A DNA stretch of 64,000 nt from Zymomonas mobilis subsp. pomaceae ATCC 29192. Lineage in GTDB: Bacteria > Pseudomonadota > Alphaproteobacteria > Sphingomonadales > Sphingomonadaceae. Each line of letters starts with the position of its first letter. Position 1 is the first letter of the stretch. The notes under the pieces are model-generated. The model had not been told where the DNA came from. It searched no databases and was given only the letters and a program-made list of their open reading frames with translations. Both the position numbers and the translations under genes were made by a program. The stretch covers positions 1,557,001 to 1,621,000 of the forward strand of contig NC_015709.1 in assembly GCF_000218875.1 (NCBI RefSeq), in the 5' to 3' direction. This document shows positions 55,728 through 64,000 of this stretch, one piece after another.

Positions 55728-56528
55728 ATGGCTATTCGTACAATTATTGTTGATGATGAGCCTCTTGCCGTTCAAGGCTTGCAATTAAGGCTGGAAGACT
55801 ATCCTGATATTCAGGTTATCGAGACCTGTCTTAATGGCCGTGAAGCGATCCGTGCTATTAAAACACATAAACCTGACTTGGTCTTTTTAGATATTCAGAT
55901 GCCCGGTTTTGATGGTTTTTCTGTCTTGCAAGGTATCATGGAAGTAGAGCCGCCTTTAGTCGTTTTTGTCACAGCCTATATGGACCATGCTTTACGGGCT
56001 TTTGAAGCCAATGCAGTTGATTATCTGATGAAGCCTGTTGAAACCGATCGTTTGGCTGATACTTTAGAAAGGGTTCGGGGACGGCTAAAAAATCGACGTG
56101 CTGTTGATGAAGCAGAAAGATTAAAGGAAGTTCTGGCCGAGGTGGCGCCTGATGCGGCTGAAAATCTAACCGATCTAAGCAAACAACCTACTGCAAGCCG
56201 CTATGAAAAAATTATCAACATTAAAGACCGTGGTCAGATTTTTCGCGTAGATGTCGATACAATCGAACGGATCGACGCCGCTGGTGATTATATGTGCATC
56301 AATACAGGTGATAATACGCTTATTTTACGAGAAACGATGAAAGATCTCGAACGCAGATTAGACCCGCGTCGTTTCCAACGGGTGCATCGCTCTACGATTG
56401 TCAATCTTGATCTTGTGCGTCAAGTTCGTCCCCATACCAACGGCGAATGTTTTTTGATTCTGCAATCAGGTGCCGAAGTCAAAGTGAGCCGTAGTTATCG
56501 AGAAGTTGTTGCCCGGTTTGTTTATTAA
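55728..56528 (+). CDS. LytTR-family response regulator
   Basis: A 266-residue DNA-binding regulator. The receiver domain has acidic Asp9/Asp10 and phosphoacceptor Asp55 in LVFLDIQMPGFDGF. A short linker (about 125-160) leads to a LytTR domain (about 165-266) with IERIDAAGDYMCINT and RVHRSTIVNLDLVRQV, the typical beta-sheet DNA-binding signature. It starts two bases after the kinase gene. The targets are not visible in the window, but the downstream glycan gene is a candidate by position only. Confidence 0.93.
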   Translation: MAIRTIIVDDEPLAVQGLQLRLEDYPDIQVIETCLNGREAIRAIKTHKPDLVFLDIQMPGFDGFSVLQGIMEVEPPLVVFVTAYMDHALRAFEANAVDYLMKPVETDRLADTLERVRGRLKNRRAVDEAERLKEVLAEVAPDAAENLTDLSKQPTASRYEKIINIKDRGQIFRVDVDTIERIDAAGDYMCINTGDNTLILRETMKDLERRLDPRRFQRVHRSTIVNLDLVRQVRPHTNGECFLILQSGAEVKVSRSYREVVARFVY

Positions 56529-56632
56529 ATAATTTGAGTATCCTCATTATCCAACTGTAAGCGGTTTGCTGTGAAAGTCTGTTCTCTGTTCTTTTCCTGT
56601 TTCTACCGCTTTTTTAGGTAAGAACAGAAAAC

Positions 56633-57715
56633 ATGTCTTTTAAAATAGCCTATATCATCAATTCTGTAGAAGGCGGCGGGGCCGCCTTACCTATACCCTG
56701 GATTGGCGAAGTTCTTAAAAAGGGAGGGGCTGATGTACGTATTTTTGCTCTCACGCGTCGTAATGGTCGCGCTTTAAGGCCCATTCAACAGGCGGGTCTT
56801 GATATTGTTGTAAGGGAGGGGGGTGAAAAGGATCACTTAGCGGCCTATTTATGGCTTAAGAAAGAAGTCAAAAGCTGGGGGGCAACTCATCTTTGGACAT
56901 CCCTTACACGGGCCACTTTATTAGGCCAAACGGTTGGTCATCATTACAAATTACCTGTTATTAGCTGGCAACATTCTGCCCGTCTCAAGAACATAAATAC
57001 CTTTTTATTAAGGCAATTCCAACGACGTTCAGCTTTTTGGCTTGGGGATTCTCAACAGGTTACTGACTTAACAGGCGCACGATTGCATATCCCGCCCGCA
57101 CGGCTTTTTTGTTGGCCTATTTTTCGGGCTAATCCCGATGCTCCACACGCTAAGGCATGGCAACAAGGCGAAGTTCTCCGTATCGGCAGTTTAGGGCGTT
57201 TGCATCCGTGCAAAGGCTATGATTTTCTTATTGAAACGGTAAAACAATTTAAAACACTGGTAAAACAGCCTTTTACGCTTGATATTGGGGGCGAAGGTCA
57301 AGATAAAGACAAACTAACCGCGGCTATAAACGAAGCGGGTTTACAGGATGTTATCCGGTTAGTCGGCTATGTTGATAATCCCCAAGCCTTTCTTGCTAAT
57401 CTGCATCTTTATGTGCAGCCCTCTTATTGGGAAGGCTTTTGCGTGGCCGCTCATGAAGCTATTCAAGCTGGGTTACCCGTTATTGCGTCTGCAGTGGGTG
57501 AGATGCCACATTCCATTGACAATAACAGAACAGGCTTTCTTGTCCCCCCTCAGGATAAAACAGCCTTAGTAAAAGCTTTTATAAAGGCTTTGGCCCATCC
57601 CGAAAAATTATCCGCGATGGGAAAGAGAGGAAAGGAAAAACTCTTCCAAAGATTAAGCCCTGAAAGCTTTGAAAAAACAGGTCTGGAAATCGTATCAGCT
57701 TTCCAAAAACTGTGA
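56633..57715 (+). CDS. GT4 family glycosyltransferase
   Basis: A 360-residue GT-B glycosyltransferase. The nucleotide-sugar site is visible as GSLGRLHPCKGYDFLIET (about 186-203) and the C-terminal E-x7-E pattern in YWEGFCVAAHEAIQAGLPVIAS (about 265-287). No transmembrane helix is present, so it is a cytosolic or peripheral transferase for a surface glycan. An 8-bp inverted repeat (CTGTTCTT 56586-56593 / AAGAACAG 56620-56627) lies directly before the start. It is convergent with the propeller-protein gene. Confidence 0.9.
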   Translation: MSFKIAYIINSVEGGGAALPIPWIGEVLKKGGADVRIFALTRRNGRALRPIQQAGLDIVVREGGEKDHLAAYLWLKKEVKSWGATHLWTSLTRATLLGQTVGHHYKLPVISWQHSARLKNINTFLLRQFQRRSAFWLGDSQQVTDLTGARLHIPPARLFCWPIFRANPDAPHAKAWQQGEVLRIGSLGRLHPCKGYDFLIETVKQFKTLVKQPFTLDIGGEGQDKDKLTAAINEAGLQDVIRLVGYVDNPQAFLANLHLYVQPSYWEGFCVAAHEAIQAGLPVIASAVGEMPHSIDNNRTGFLVPPQDKTALVKAFIKALAHPEKLSAMGKRGKEKLFQRLSPESFEKTGLEIVSAFQKL

Positions 57716-57722
57716 TTCCCCT

Positions 57723-58619
57723 TTAAAAAAGACGTTTTCTCACTTCATATTGCAAAGCAATCAGCGCGCCTTTGGCAGAGCGTGCCCGATGTTTAACATC
57801 AATCAAGGTTACCTCGCCAGCCGCGGATAGCGTATGTACGCCGTCAATGGGATAAGGAAAACCAGAAGGTTCCCCCAAAGGTGCGCCTAGACGCGTTTCT
57901 ACTTTATCGCGGGATAAACAGTCAAAATAGAGCGGTCGGATAGCCTTCCCATAAGTTTGGGTACAATCTTGAACCGGCAGCACCAGCTTGCTTCCCATAA
58001 TAAAGGGAGTGCCTCCGGCACGACTACCTGAAAGTCCACGGTGAATAGGGTTATGGGGATGCGGATGCCACGGGCCCGACAGTGTTTTTGCCCATGCTAC
58101 TTCCAAACGCGTTTTTCTAAATTTTAGAGGCCATGCCGGACTATAGAATAGCCACCATAATCCGTCATAATAAACCGGGGTGGCATCAATCGGAATACAA
58201 CCGGGGTTAATAATAGAAGCGGCTTCCCAACGATAAGGAAATTCTACAGCCCGATAAAGGGTAAGCTGTCCACTATGCCATGCTTCTGGCAGCATCCATA
58301 TTTCACCTTCCGCCTCTATTAGATAAGGGTAAGAAAGATGCCATGGTTCAGATAGAATAATACGACGATCTAATAAACGATAACTTTTATCGTAGATGAA
58401 AAGCTCGATCGCTCCCTTCTTGTAGCGATAGTCAAAATATTCACAGAAAAGATATAATTTATCATTTTGCCATAGACCAAAAGGATCGGCACGAAAACGA
58501 TAATTACCAGCATCGGGTAACCAAAAACATTCAAGACCTGCTAGAGAACCACGGCCTACAATTTCAGCTATTGGTGCCTTGATGATTGCCGAATGCCATA
58601 TATCTTTTCGCAAACCCAT
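57723..58619 (-). CDS. GINT1-type beta-propeller glycosyltransferase-associated protein
   Basis: A 298-residue protein resembling the N-terminal five-bladed propeller domain of glucosamine inositolphosphorylceramide transferase (GINT1). Repeated blades are seen: RADPFGLWQNDKLYLFCEYFD (about 43-63), LSYPYLIEAEGEIWMLPE (about 94-111) and ATPVYYDGLWWLFYS (about 147-161). In bacteria this domain occurs alone or fused to formyltransferases in polysaccharide loci. Its own catalytic role is unclear. It lies between two glycan-transfer genes, which supports a surface polysaccharide function. Confidence 0.75.
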   Translation of the reverse strand: MGLRKDIWHSAIIKAPIAEIVGRGSLAGLECFWLPDAGNYRFRADPFGLWQNDKLYLFCEYFDYRYKKGAIELFIYDKSYRLLDRRIILSEPWHLSYPYLIEAEGEIWMLPEAWHSGQLTLYRAVEFPYRWEAASIINPGCIPIDATPVYYDGLWWLFYSPAWPLKFRKTRLEVAWAKTLSGPWHPHPHNPIHRGLSGSRAGGTPFIMGSKLVLPVQDCTQTYGKAIRPLYFDCLSRDKVETRLGAPLGEPSGFPYPIDGVHTLSAAGEVTLIDVKHRARSAKGALIALQYEVRKRLF

Positions 58620-58722
58620 GAAGATTCTTTCCCGTTATAGTCATCCTTATTCTCATCCTATGCAGGAAGAGATATAGCTTTATCTATTTTCTATCAGAAA
58701 AGCGGATGAATAGAGATTTCTT

Positions 58723-59934
58723 TTATCCTAATTTTCTAGGATACCTTTCTTCTTCTATCTGATGCGCTATTTTCAAAATAGCTTTAGCTGCCCTATCTTC
58801 TGATGGTTCGTCAGTCAGGTTAAAACTTTGGTTGAATAACGCTTGCTGCACAGGTTTATAAATAGACTGCTGCCGTTCAAAGCTTAGCTCTAAGGCCTTA
58901 TCTAGTTCTTCCTGTACATCAGAAATAACATCTCCGGTTTTCCAATGCAGATAATTCGGATCATCTTGCCAATCAACCTGATGACTATTAATAAAAATGC
59001 AAGGCCGTGGTCGATAGAGGAATTCATAAATCTGGCTTGATACATCCCCGAGATAAATATCCGCAGCACTAGTATAGGTCATATTGTTTGAAGCCGGACT
59101 TCCAAGATCGATATGGATATTGGGGGCCTTCCAGTATTTTTTAGCAATTCTTCCCGGCATACTAAAGCGGAGCTGATCGATTGTCAGGACAAAAGGGCGA
59201 TGGAACAGCATAACATGGGGTGCAAATATTAAATTATAGCGGTCGCTTTTTAAAAAATACTCTAAAATTTGTCGCCCATGTTGATACCATGAAGAGAGAT
59301 GGGGCGCAGGATGGGGATTATAAAGCACCGTCGGACGGCCATTAGCCTGCATCGGCAACAGCGGTGGTTTATCTGGGAGCAAACTGAATTTGGGATAACC
59401 GATTACCGAAATTTTATCAGGGCTAACCCCGGCTTCTTGGATAAGACGATCTTGAATCTTTGGTCCTGATACTAAAACATGGTCAAATAAAGCACTGGCC
59501 TTATCAAAACCGACCGCACGATCGCCCGCGCCATGCCGTGTGTGAATAATTTTTAGATGATTTAGATGATAGCGACTCTTTAAAATAAGCGAGGTTTTTT
59601 CGGCTACGACCAGAATATCCAAGGATCGAAAAAAATTGAGATTATCGTGATAAATACTTAGTTTTTTCGCAGGTAAAAATTTTTCAAGCGCCTGTGCGAG
59701 AAAACGTGTGAAAGGTTTCCGTAACTGTAATTCCAAAACGGGTAAATGCGGCATCCCAAGTTTAGCCGCCAAACGCCTTATTTCAGCAGTCAGCTTATCA
59801 TTAGTCGTTGCAATGATGACCTCCATTTCTGGAGCTATGCGCATAAGAGCAAGTGCTGTCGGCAGAGCATGGGCGATCTGATGAGCTTGATCATGATTAA
59901 ATAAAAACGCAATTTTGATCGGTGGAACAGCCAT
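58723..59934 (-). CDS. CDP-glycerol glycerophosphotransferase-like protein
   Basis: A 403-residue GT-B fold protein. The C-terminal half has the teichoic-acid polymerase-like pattern TYTSAADIYLGDVSSQIYEFLYRPRPCIFINS (about 288-318). Earlier it has HTRHGAGDRAVGF and VLYNPHPAPH, comparable to the phosphate-binding elements of TagB/TagF. It lacks the hydrophobic membrane patch of TagF. Sphingomonads carry related unexamined transferases, so transfer of glycerol-phosphate onto a glycan is an inference. Confidence 0.75.
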   Translation of the reverse strand: MAVPPIKIAFLFNHDQAHQIAHALPTALALMRIAPEMEVIIATTNDKLTAEIRRLAAKLGMPHLPVLELQLRKPFTRFLAQALEKFLPAKKLSIYHDNLNFFRSLDILVVAEKTSLILKSRYHLNHLKIIHTRHGAGDRAVGFDKASALFDHVLVSGPKIQDRLIQEAGVSPDKISVIGYPKFSLLPDKPPLLPMQANGRPTVLYNPHPAPHLSSWYQHGRQILEYFLKSDRYNLIFAPHVMLFHRPFVLTIDQLRFSMPGRIAKKYWKAPNIHIDLGSPASNNMTYTSAADIYLGDVSSQIYEFLYRPRPCIFINSHQVDWQDDPNYLHWKTGDVISDVQEELDKALELSFERQQSIYKPVQQALFNQSFNLTDEPSEDRAAKAILKIAHQIEEERYPRKLG

Positions 59935-60189
59935 GCTTTATAATACCATCTGAATAACAAGGATTCTGTAAAACGTATTTGTTTTAATGATTTATGATGT
60001 CGGTAAGCTTTTTAACCCTGCGACGCGCATCGGAAAGCATCTGTGCTGTTCATTCTGTTTGTTTGCTAGCAAGGCCATCCCGCTTTCATTATTCTGATAT
60101 TCTCAGTTCGAGGTATAGAAGCCAGAAAAATGCCTATTTTATGACAGGCTATCTTAAAAGATTGTGAAAAATACATAATTATTCATTTT

Positions 60190-61587
60190 TTAAGTCATCT
60201 TTAGTTTTTCCGAAGTTTTATAAAATAAAATAGCAAAGAGAAATAACCCGCAACTTTCTAAAATACAGGCATGGATACCTGCACCATAAAGACCAAAATG
60301 AATAAGCATCCAAGGCAATAAGGGATAAAGACCGATATTGATAAAAATCGTAATCAAGACCGGATGATGGGGACGGCTGATTGTTGTCAAACCCGAAAGA
60401 ATCGGAGTCGCAATGAGGCTGATTGCCCGCGCGGTTGCAACTAATAAGACAAGAAGGCTCCCGCTATCAAAGGTTTTTCCACCAACAGAAACCATTAACT
60501 GTCGGCCAAATAAAGCAATAAGCGTTAGGAAAATAACAGAAACGATAACCGAAAGACCTGATCCCCGCCAAACCGTATGTTGCAACATACGATAATTTTT
60601 ACGCGCAGCTATCTTAGCCAAAACAGAATAGCTGGCCTGCAATAAGAGAAGAGCGGGCTGTTGTAAGATATTACTAGCTTTTTGAGCTAAGCTAAAAAGT
60701 CCTGTTGCGGATGTGCCTAGGCACCAACCAATAGTCAGAGGAACAAGGTTGGGCGTTAATTCTCGCAAAGTTAAATCAAAATTAGTCATGATAGCAAAAT
60801 GAATTAGACCCGGTTGTTCTTTTGGAACGCTGCGCCATGCTCCGAAGAAAGGCTGATTATGGGATAATTTGGGCCATTCATGGGCAGCTAGAGCCCACAT
60901 AGCAAGGCATTCAATAACCGCTGAAATCATCCATACCATGATAAAACTATCTAAACCGCCCCTTGTTAACCAAGCTATTAATGTTCCGATAAGACGAAAC
61001 AGCGGCATAGTTACCTGATGTAATCCGATAAGATCGAAGCGATGGGCTAACTGTAAAATACCTTGGGGGGTCTGTCTTACGGTAGCTAAAACAGCGAGAC
61101 TAAAAATTTCCGCTTCTGTCATAATATTGGGTGGCCATCCCAGATGTGGGCCAATAATCGGTGCAAGAATTGCGGCAATGATAACAGCTATAATGCCGCA
61201 GCTACCTTCAATAACAGCCATGCAGCGCACAAGACGGGCAAAAAAAGAATAGCGCTTATTTTCCAGTGCAATGGCTCCGTAACGGACAACTCCGTGAAAG
61301 CCTGAAAAAGCGACTAAGTTACCAATAAGGAGACTATAGCCATAAAGAAGCGTTAAAACACCGTAACCCGTTGCACCAAGATAGCGCGTTACAATTAAAA
61401 GATAAACAATACTAATCAGGCCACCGATAGCTTTTCCACCAACTAGCTGAATAAAATTAATAATTATCTGTAGTAATCCTGATTTTTCAGACGATTTTGA
61501 TGGTATTTCATCTGTGCTTTTAGAAGAAGAAAAATCACCCTCTACTTTTTTAGAAGAATTTCCTGTATCAGAAGAACTAGATGTCAT
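60190..61587 (-). CDS. Wzx-type polysaccharide flippase (MATE/MOP superfamily)
   Basis: A 465-residue membrane protein with about 12-14 hydrophobic helices. A Ser/Asp-rich cytosolic N-terminal stretch (1-40) precedes VGGKAIGGLISIVYLLIVTRYLGATGYGVLTL, the usual beginning of oligosaccharide flippases. It should move lipid-linked glycan repeat units across the inner membrane. It is the third gene on this strand of the glycan group and is separated by 255 bases from the next. Confidence 0.88.
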   Translation of the reverse strand: MTSSSSDTGNSSKKVEGDFSSSKSTDEIPSKSSEKSGLLQIIINFIQLVGGKAIGGLISIVYLLIVTRYLGATGYGVLTLLYGYSLLIGNLVAFSGFHGVVRYGAIALENKRYSFFARLVRCMAVIEGSCGIIAVIIAAILAPIIGPHLGWPPNIMTEAEIFSLAVLATVRQTPQGILQLAHRFDLIGLHQVTMPLFRLIGTLIAWLTRGGLDSFIMVWMISAVIECLAMWALAAHEWPKLSHNQPFFGAWRSVPKEQPGLIHFAIMTNFDLTLRELTPNLVPLTIGWCLGTSATGLFSLAQKASNILQQPALLLLQASYSVLAKIAARKNYRMLQHTVWRGSGLSVIVSVIFLTLIALFGRQLMVSVGGKTFDSGSLLVLLVATARAISLIATPILSGLTTISRPHHPVLITIFINIGLYPLLPWMLIHFGLYGAGIHACILESCGLFLFAILFYKTSEKLKMT

Positions 61588-61705
61588 AATAAATTCATTT
61601 ATAAAGCCGGTCCTTTTTATTTAAAAAAGACCGGCTTCTGGTGAAATGTAGGGTGATAAGTGCATCACCTGATTATTTATTCGGTACCCTATCGTAAAAT
61701 GACGT

Positions 61706-62647
61706 TTAGGCAGCCCCGCTAGCGATTTCCAAAGATTTGAATCGTTTCTGATATGTTTTAGTCAGAGTCTCTGCGAGTAAATGGAATTCCTTCTCGCAAG
61801 GGCTTCCCTTACGCCAGACCAGCGAAATTGTCCGTGAAGGATGTTGTGAGGCTAAAGGCCGTGCATCAATTTGGGTATTTTCTAATAATCCCGCATCGAT
61901 AGCCATTTTAGGTAAAAGGGTAATGCCTAATCCATTATCAACCATTTGTACGAGTGTATGAAGCGAAGTACCCATCATAGTTGCTTCAGCCCGTAATTCT
62001 GGTCTGTTGCAGGCCGCCAGTGCATGGTCTTTTAGACAATGCCCATCTTCGAGCAATAACAGCCTTTTTTCGTCAATTTGATCCGGTGTAATGACATCGG
62101 GCAGATTGGTGTTCTCACCCGGAGGGAAGGCGACATAGAGTCTGTCATCAAATAGATCAACAGAAGCAATATCACCGCAATGATAAGGAAGCGCTAATAA
62201 AACGCAATCCACATGTCCCCGATGGAGAGAATCGCAGGCCGCATTTGTCGTCTCTTCTCGTAAGAAGAGTTTAAGCTCTGGCCATTCCTGGCGCAAATCA
62301 GGCAAAATACGAGGTAGTAAGAAAGGGGCTATAGTAGGAATAACGCCCATCCGCAATTCGCCGCATAAAGGTTTCCCTGCGGCACGCGCCATATCGCTTA
62401 ATTCTTCAGCTTCGCGAAGCACGCGCTGCGCTTTTTCTGAAATACGTAAACCTAAAGGCGTAAAACGGACTACGCGGCGTGTTCTTTCTACCAGCGTAAC
62501 CCCAATCAGAGACTCAAGCTCACGCAGTCCTGCCGACAAGGTCGACTGGGTGACGAAACAGGCATCTGCTGCCCTTCCGAAATGGCCATGATCCTTGAGG
62601 GAAACCAGATACTGCAATTGTTTGAGCGTAGGGAGGTAGGTTGTCAT
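61706..62647 (-). CDS. oxyR: OxyR, LysR-type peroxide regulator
   Basis: A 313-residue LysR-type activator. The N-terminal HTH is residues 1-60 (HFGRAADACFVTQSTLSAGLRELE), followed by the effector domain. The redox cysteines Cys204 and Cys213 in EDGHCLKDHALAAC have the nine-residue spacing of E. coli OxyR Cys199/208, so it should sense H2O2 by disulfide formation. It is divergent from ahpC with a 191-base shared promoter region. Confidence 0.95.
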   Translation of the reverse strand: MTTYLPTLKQLQYLVSLKDHGHFGRAADACFVTQSTLSAGLRELESLIGVTLVERTRRVVRFTPLGLRISEKAQRVLREAEELSDMARAAGKPLCGELRMGVIPTIAPFLLPRILPDLRQEWPELKLFLREETTNAACDSLHRGHVDCVLLALPYHCGDIASVDLFDDRLYVAFPPGENTNLPDVITPDQIDEKRLLLLEDGHCLKDHALAACNRPELRAEATMMGTSLHTLVQMVDNGLGITLLPKMAIDAGLLENTQIDARPLASQHPSRTISLVWRKGSPCEKEFHLLAETLTKTYQKRFKSLEIASGAA

Positions 62648-62838
62648 TATTGTCCCTCTCGATCAATGCAAGCTTCATAATCAATTTGATCACAGAAGGG
62701 CAACTGTTATTTATAGTTTCAGTAGTAAAGCAGACATTTTGCTGCGATAACTGAGTAAGTGATCTGGTATTGAATTGATACGTACCTATAATATTACAGT
62801 TATTGTAGCCCATTCTGTGAAATTTAGGAGTTCTAAAA
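62648..62838. promoter_or_regulatory. divergent oxyR-ahpC promoter region
   Basis: A TATAAT at 62787-62792 is placed about 47 bases before the ahpC start and has no good -35 at 17 bases (CTGGTA), as expected of an activator-dependent promoter. Several ATC/GAT-type half sites occur at about 62670-62690 and 62755-62780; an exact OxyR site could not be fixed. The ahpC ribosome site AGGAG lies ten bases before the ATG. Confidence 0.6.
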
Positions 62839-63381
62839 ATGCTTACGGTTGGTGATAAATTTCCTGCGTTGAAATTACCTGTTCAGCAAGGCATCTCAGC
62901 TTTGCCAAACGGTGAAACTATTGACCTTGGCGAGACGAATGGCAAGTGGAAGGTTGTCTTTTTCTGGCCGATGGACTTCACTTTTGTCTGCCCTACGGAA
63001 ATTGTGGGCTATAATGACATTAAAGAAGACCTCTCTTTACGTGATGCTGTTTTGATCGGTGGTTCTTGCGACACAGCCTTTGTACATTATGCATGGCGGA
63101 AATCGGATGAACGACTGGCCAATGCTGATTTCCCCTGGATTGCCGATAATTCCAAAAAATTGGCTTCAGCCTTGGGTATTGTTAATGAAGAGGCCGGCGT
63201 GGCCTATCGTGCAACTTTCATCGTTGATCCTAATAATGTGATCCAACATGTAACGGTTAACTCTTTGAATGTGGGTCGGAATCCCGCTGAAGCGCTTCGT
63301 GTTCTTGATGCCTTACAGACCGATGACCTTTGCCCTTGCAATTGGCACAAAGGTGAAAAGGTATTAGATCCAACGGCCTAA
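62839..63381 (+). CDS. ahpC: alkyl hydroperoxide reductase C (Mycobacterium-like peroxiredoxin)
   Basis: A 180-residue thiol peroxidase with peroxidatic Cys51 in TFVCPTEI. The C-terminus LCPCNWHKGE has Cys165 and Cys167. Three-cysteine AhpC with this C-terminal CxC occurs in Mycobacterium, where AhpD (not AhpF) reduces it; which reductase serves it here is open. It is driven divergently from oxyR, which is a strong clue for OxyR control. Confidence 0.95.
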   Translation: MLTVGDKFPALKLPVQQGISALPNGETIDLGETNGKWKVVFFWPMDFTFVCPTEIVGYNDIKEDLSLRDAVLIGGSCDTAFVHYAWRKSDERLANADFPWIADNSKKLASALGIVNEEAGVAYRATFIVDPNNVIQHVTVNSLNVGRNPAEALRVLDALQTDDLCPCNWHKGEKVLDPTA

Positions 63382-63449
63382 ATTATAGGCTTGGTATCTT
63401 AGAAGGGTCGTTAGACCTGACTTTCATAATCCTTCTTTTTAGTTCAAAG

Positions 63450-63480
63450 CAGCCTGATGAACGCGTCAGGCTGTTTTTTT
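63450..63480 (+). terminator. terminator of ahpC
   Basis: CAGCCTGA (63450-63457) pairs with TCAGGCTG (63466-63473), loop TGAACGCG, followed by seven T. Confidence 0.9.
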
Positions 63481-63776
63481 ATTAGAGCTGCTTTTTTGCA
63501 CTATTTGCAAAGCTTGAGGTCTTTAACCAGGTTTTAAAATAAAATTTTTTTGTTTTGATAGCAAAAGATAGATTTTTTTCCTGAAAGTGCAGCGCTTGTT
63601 CCTTTCCTATTCCCCGTAATGCTTTATGGTATTTTCTGTTCTCTTTTTTAGAGAAGAAACCGATTTTGAAATAGAGTACATCTTTATAAGGTACCGGCTC
63701 TAAGCTACAGGATATGAAAACTGCACAACAGAAGCCTTATGCGGAGTGCCTTTTTTCTCAAAAGAGAGGGTAATCC
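63481..63776. other. intergenic region before cysE
   Basis: After the ahpC terminator about 300 bases remain before cysE. They are T-rich with no credible gene. The cysE promoter must lie here. No RNA motif was recognised. Confidence 0.5.
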
Positions 63777-64000
63777 ATGCTAAATTCTTTTATTTCATAC
63801 CTTGAATCTATCAAAATGCGTGATCCTGCCCCTCGTTCACGCTGGGAGATTTTACTCTATCCTGGCGTATGGGCACTTGCTTTACATCGGCTGGCGCATT
63901 GGCTTTATCAGGGAGAGTTATATTTCCTTGCTCGTATGATAAACCATATCTCGCGTTTCTTGACCTGTATTGATATTCATCCCGGGGCCAAAATAGGCCG
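63777..64000 (+). CDS. cysE: serine O-acetyltransferase (partial, C-terminus outside window)
   Basis: First step of cysteine synthesis: serine plus acetyl-CoA to O-acetylserine. Translation from the ATG at 63777 gives 74 residues: [21 protein letters not shown].., then [22 protein letters not shown] and DIHPGAKIG at the window end. This is the N-terminal helical part and the beginning of the left-handed beta-helix (hexapeptide) domain of EpsC/CysE enzymes. GAGAGGG lies six bases before the ATG. Confidence 0.9.
   Translation, partial: MLNSFISYLESIKMRDPAPRSRWEILLYPGVWALALHRLAHWLYQGELYFLARMINHISRFLTCIDIHPGAKIG

Noticed and set aside
1-64000. CRISPR arrays, insertion sequences, prophage or toxin-antitoxin cassette
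   Set aside because: No regularly spaced repeats, transposase, integrase, cas or phage structural genes were seen on either strand; the gene content is core-like.

Overview
The window reads as chromosomal DNA of a sphingomonad-type alphaproteobacterium, and I infer Zymomonas mobilis or a very close relative. The grounds are a moderate GC content with very AT-rich intergenic gaps, housekeeping proteins of alphaproteobacterial type (TIGR02300/FYDLN protein, DUF3297, split MetH, Mycobacterium-like AhpC), a GntP/GntK gluconate route that would feed the Entner-Doudoroff pathway, and a YqhD-like iron alcohol dehydrogenase beside other aldehyde and quinone reductases. The species call comes from recall, not from a search. 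No prophage, insertion sequence, transposase, CRISPR array or plasmid-type gene was found, so this is mostly core genome.

Layout. 1-3500: the classical aroA-cmk-rpsA operon on the minus strand (rpsA runs off the left edge). 3752-7765: FYDLN protein, tRNA-Ala(GGC), a GT-C type membrane glycosyltransferase and an ABC exporter. 7979-15382: the least understood part, with a repeat-rich exported protein, a small basic HTH-like protein, a membrane-anchored disordered protein, an MscS channel, three tandem ABM-domain proteins (two exported and nearly identical) and a DUF475/TerC-like membrane protein. 15462-24411: periplasmic M1 aminopeptidase, a divergent PRISE reductase/HxlR regulator pair, tRNA-Ala(CGC), and an aldo/keto reductase, quinone oxidoreductase and YqhD-like dehydrogenase. 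24478-34484: the LpoA-like/RsmI/YraN block, an L,D-transpeptidase, a ZntB/CorA transporter, galU, and argH-lptM-lysA. 35045-45020: bamD, gntK-gntP, thyA, an aldehyde dehydrogenase, ferredoxin-NADP reductase, small lipoproteins and mlaA. 45263-50956: an ArsR-methyltransferase regulator followed by metF and a MetH split into two genes, a methionine-cycle operon. 51188-56528: a PPP-family phosphatase, lepA, DUF3297 and a LytS/LytTR two-component pair. 56633-61587: a surface-glycan group (GT4, a GINT1-like beta-propeller protein, a CDP-glycerol-transferase-like protein and a Wzx-type flippase). 61706-64000: divergent oxyR/ahpC and the start of cysE.

Convergent gene pairs are mostly separated by clear bidirectional hairpin terminators. 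The strongest leads beyond routine annotation are the tandem exported ABM proteins, the unknown 7979-11418 genes, a 15-bp-arm perfect inverted repeat upstream of the ferredoxin reductase gene, a dyad in front of the ArsR-methyltransferase/met operon, and alternative hairpins in the leader of the ZntB-like gene. None of these amounts to a proven new system.
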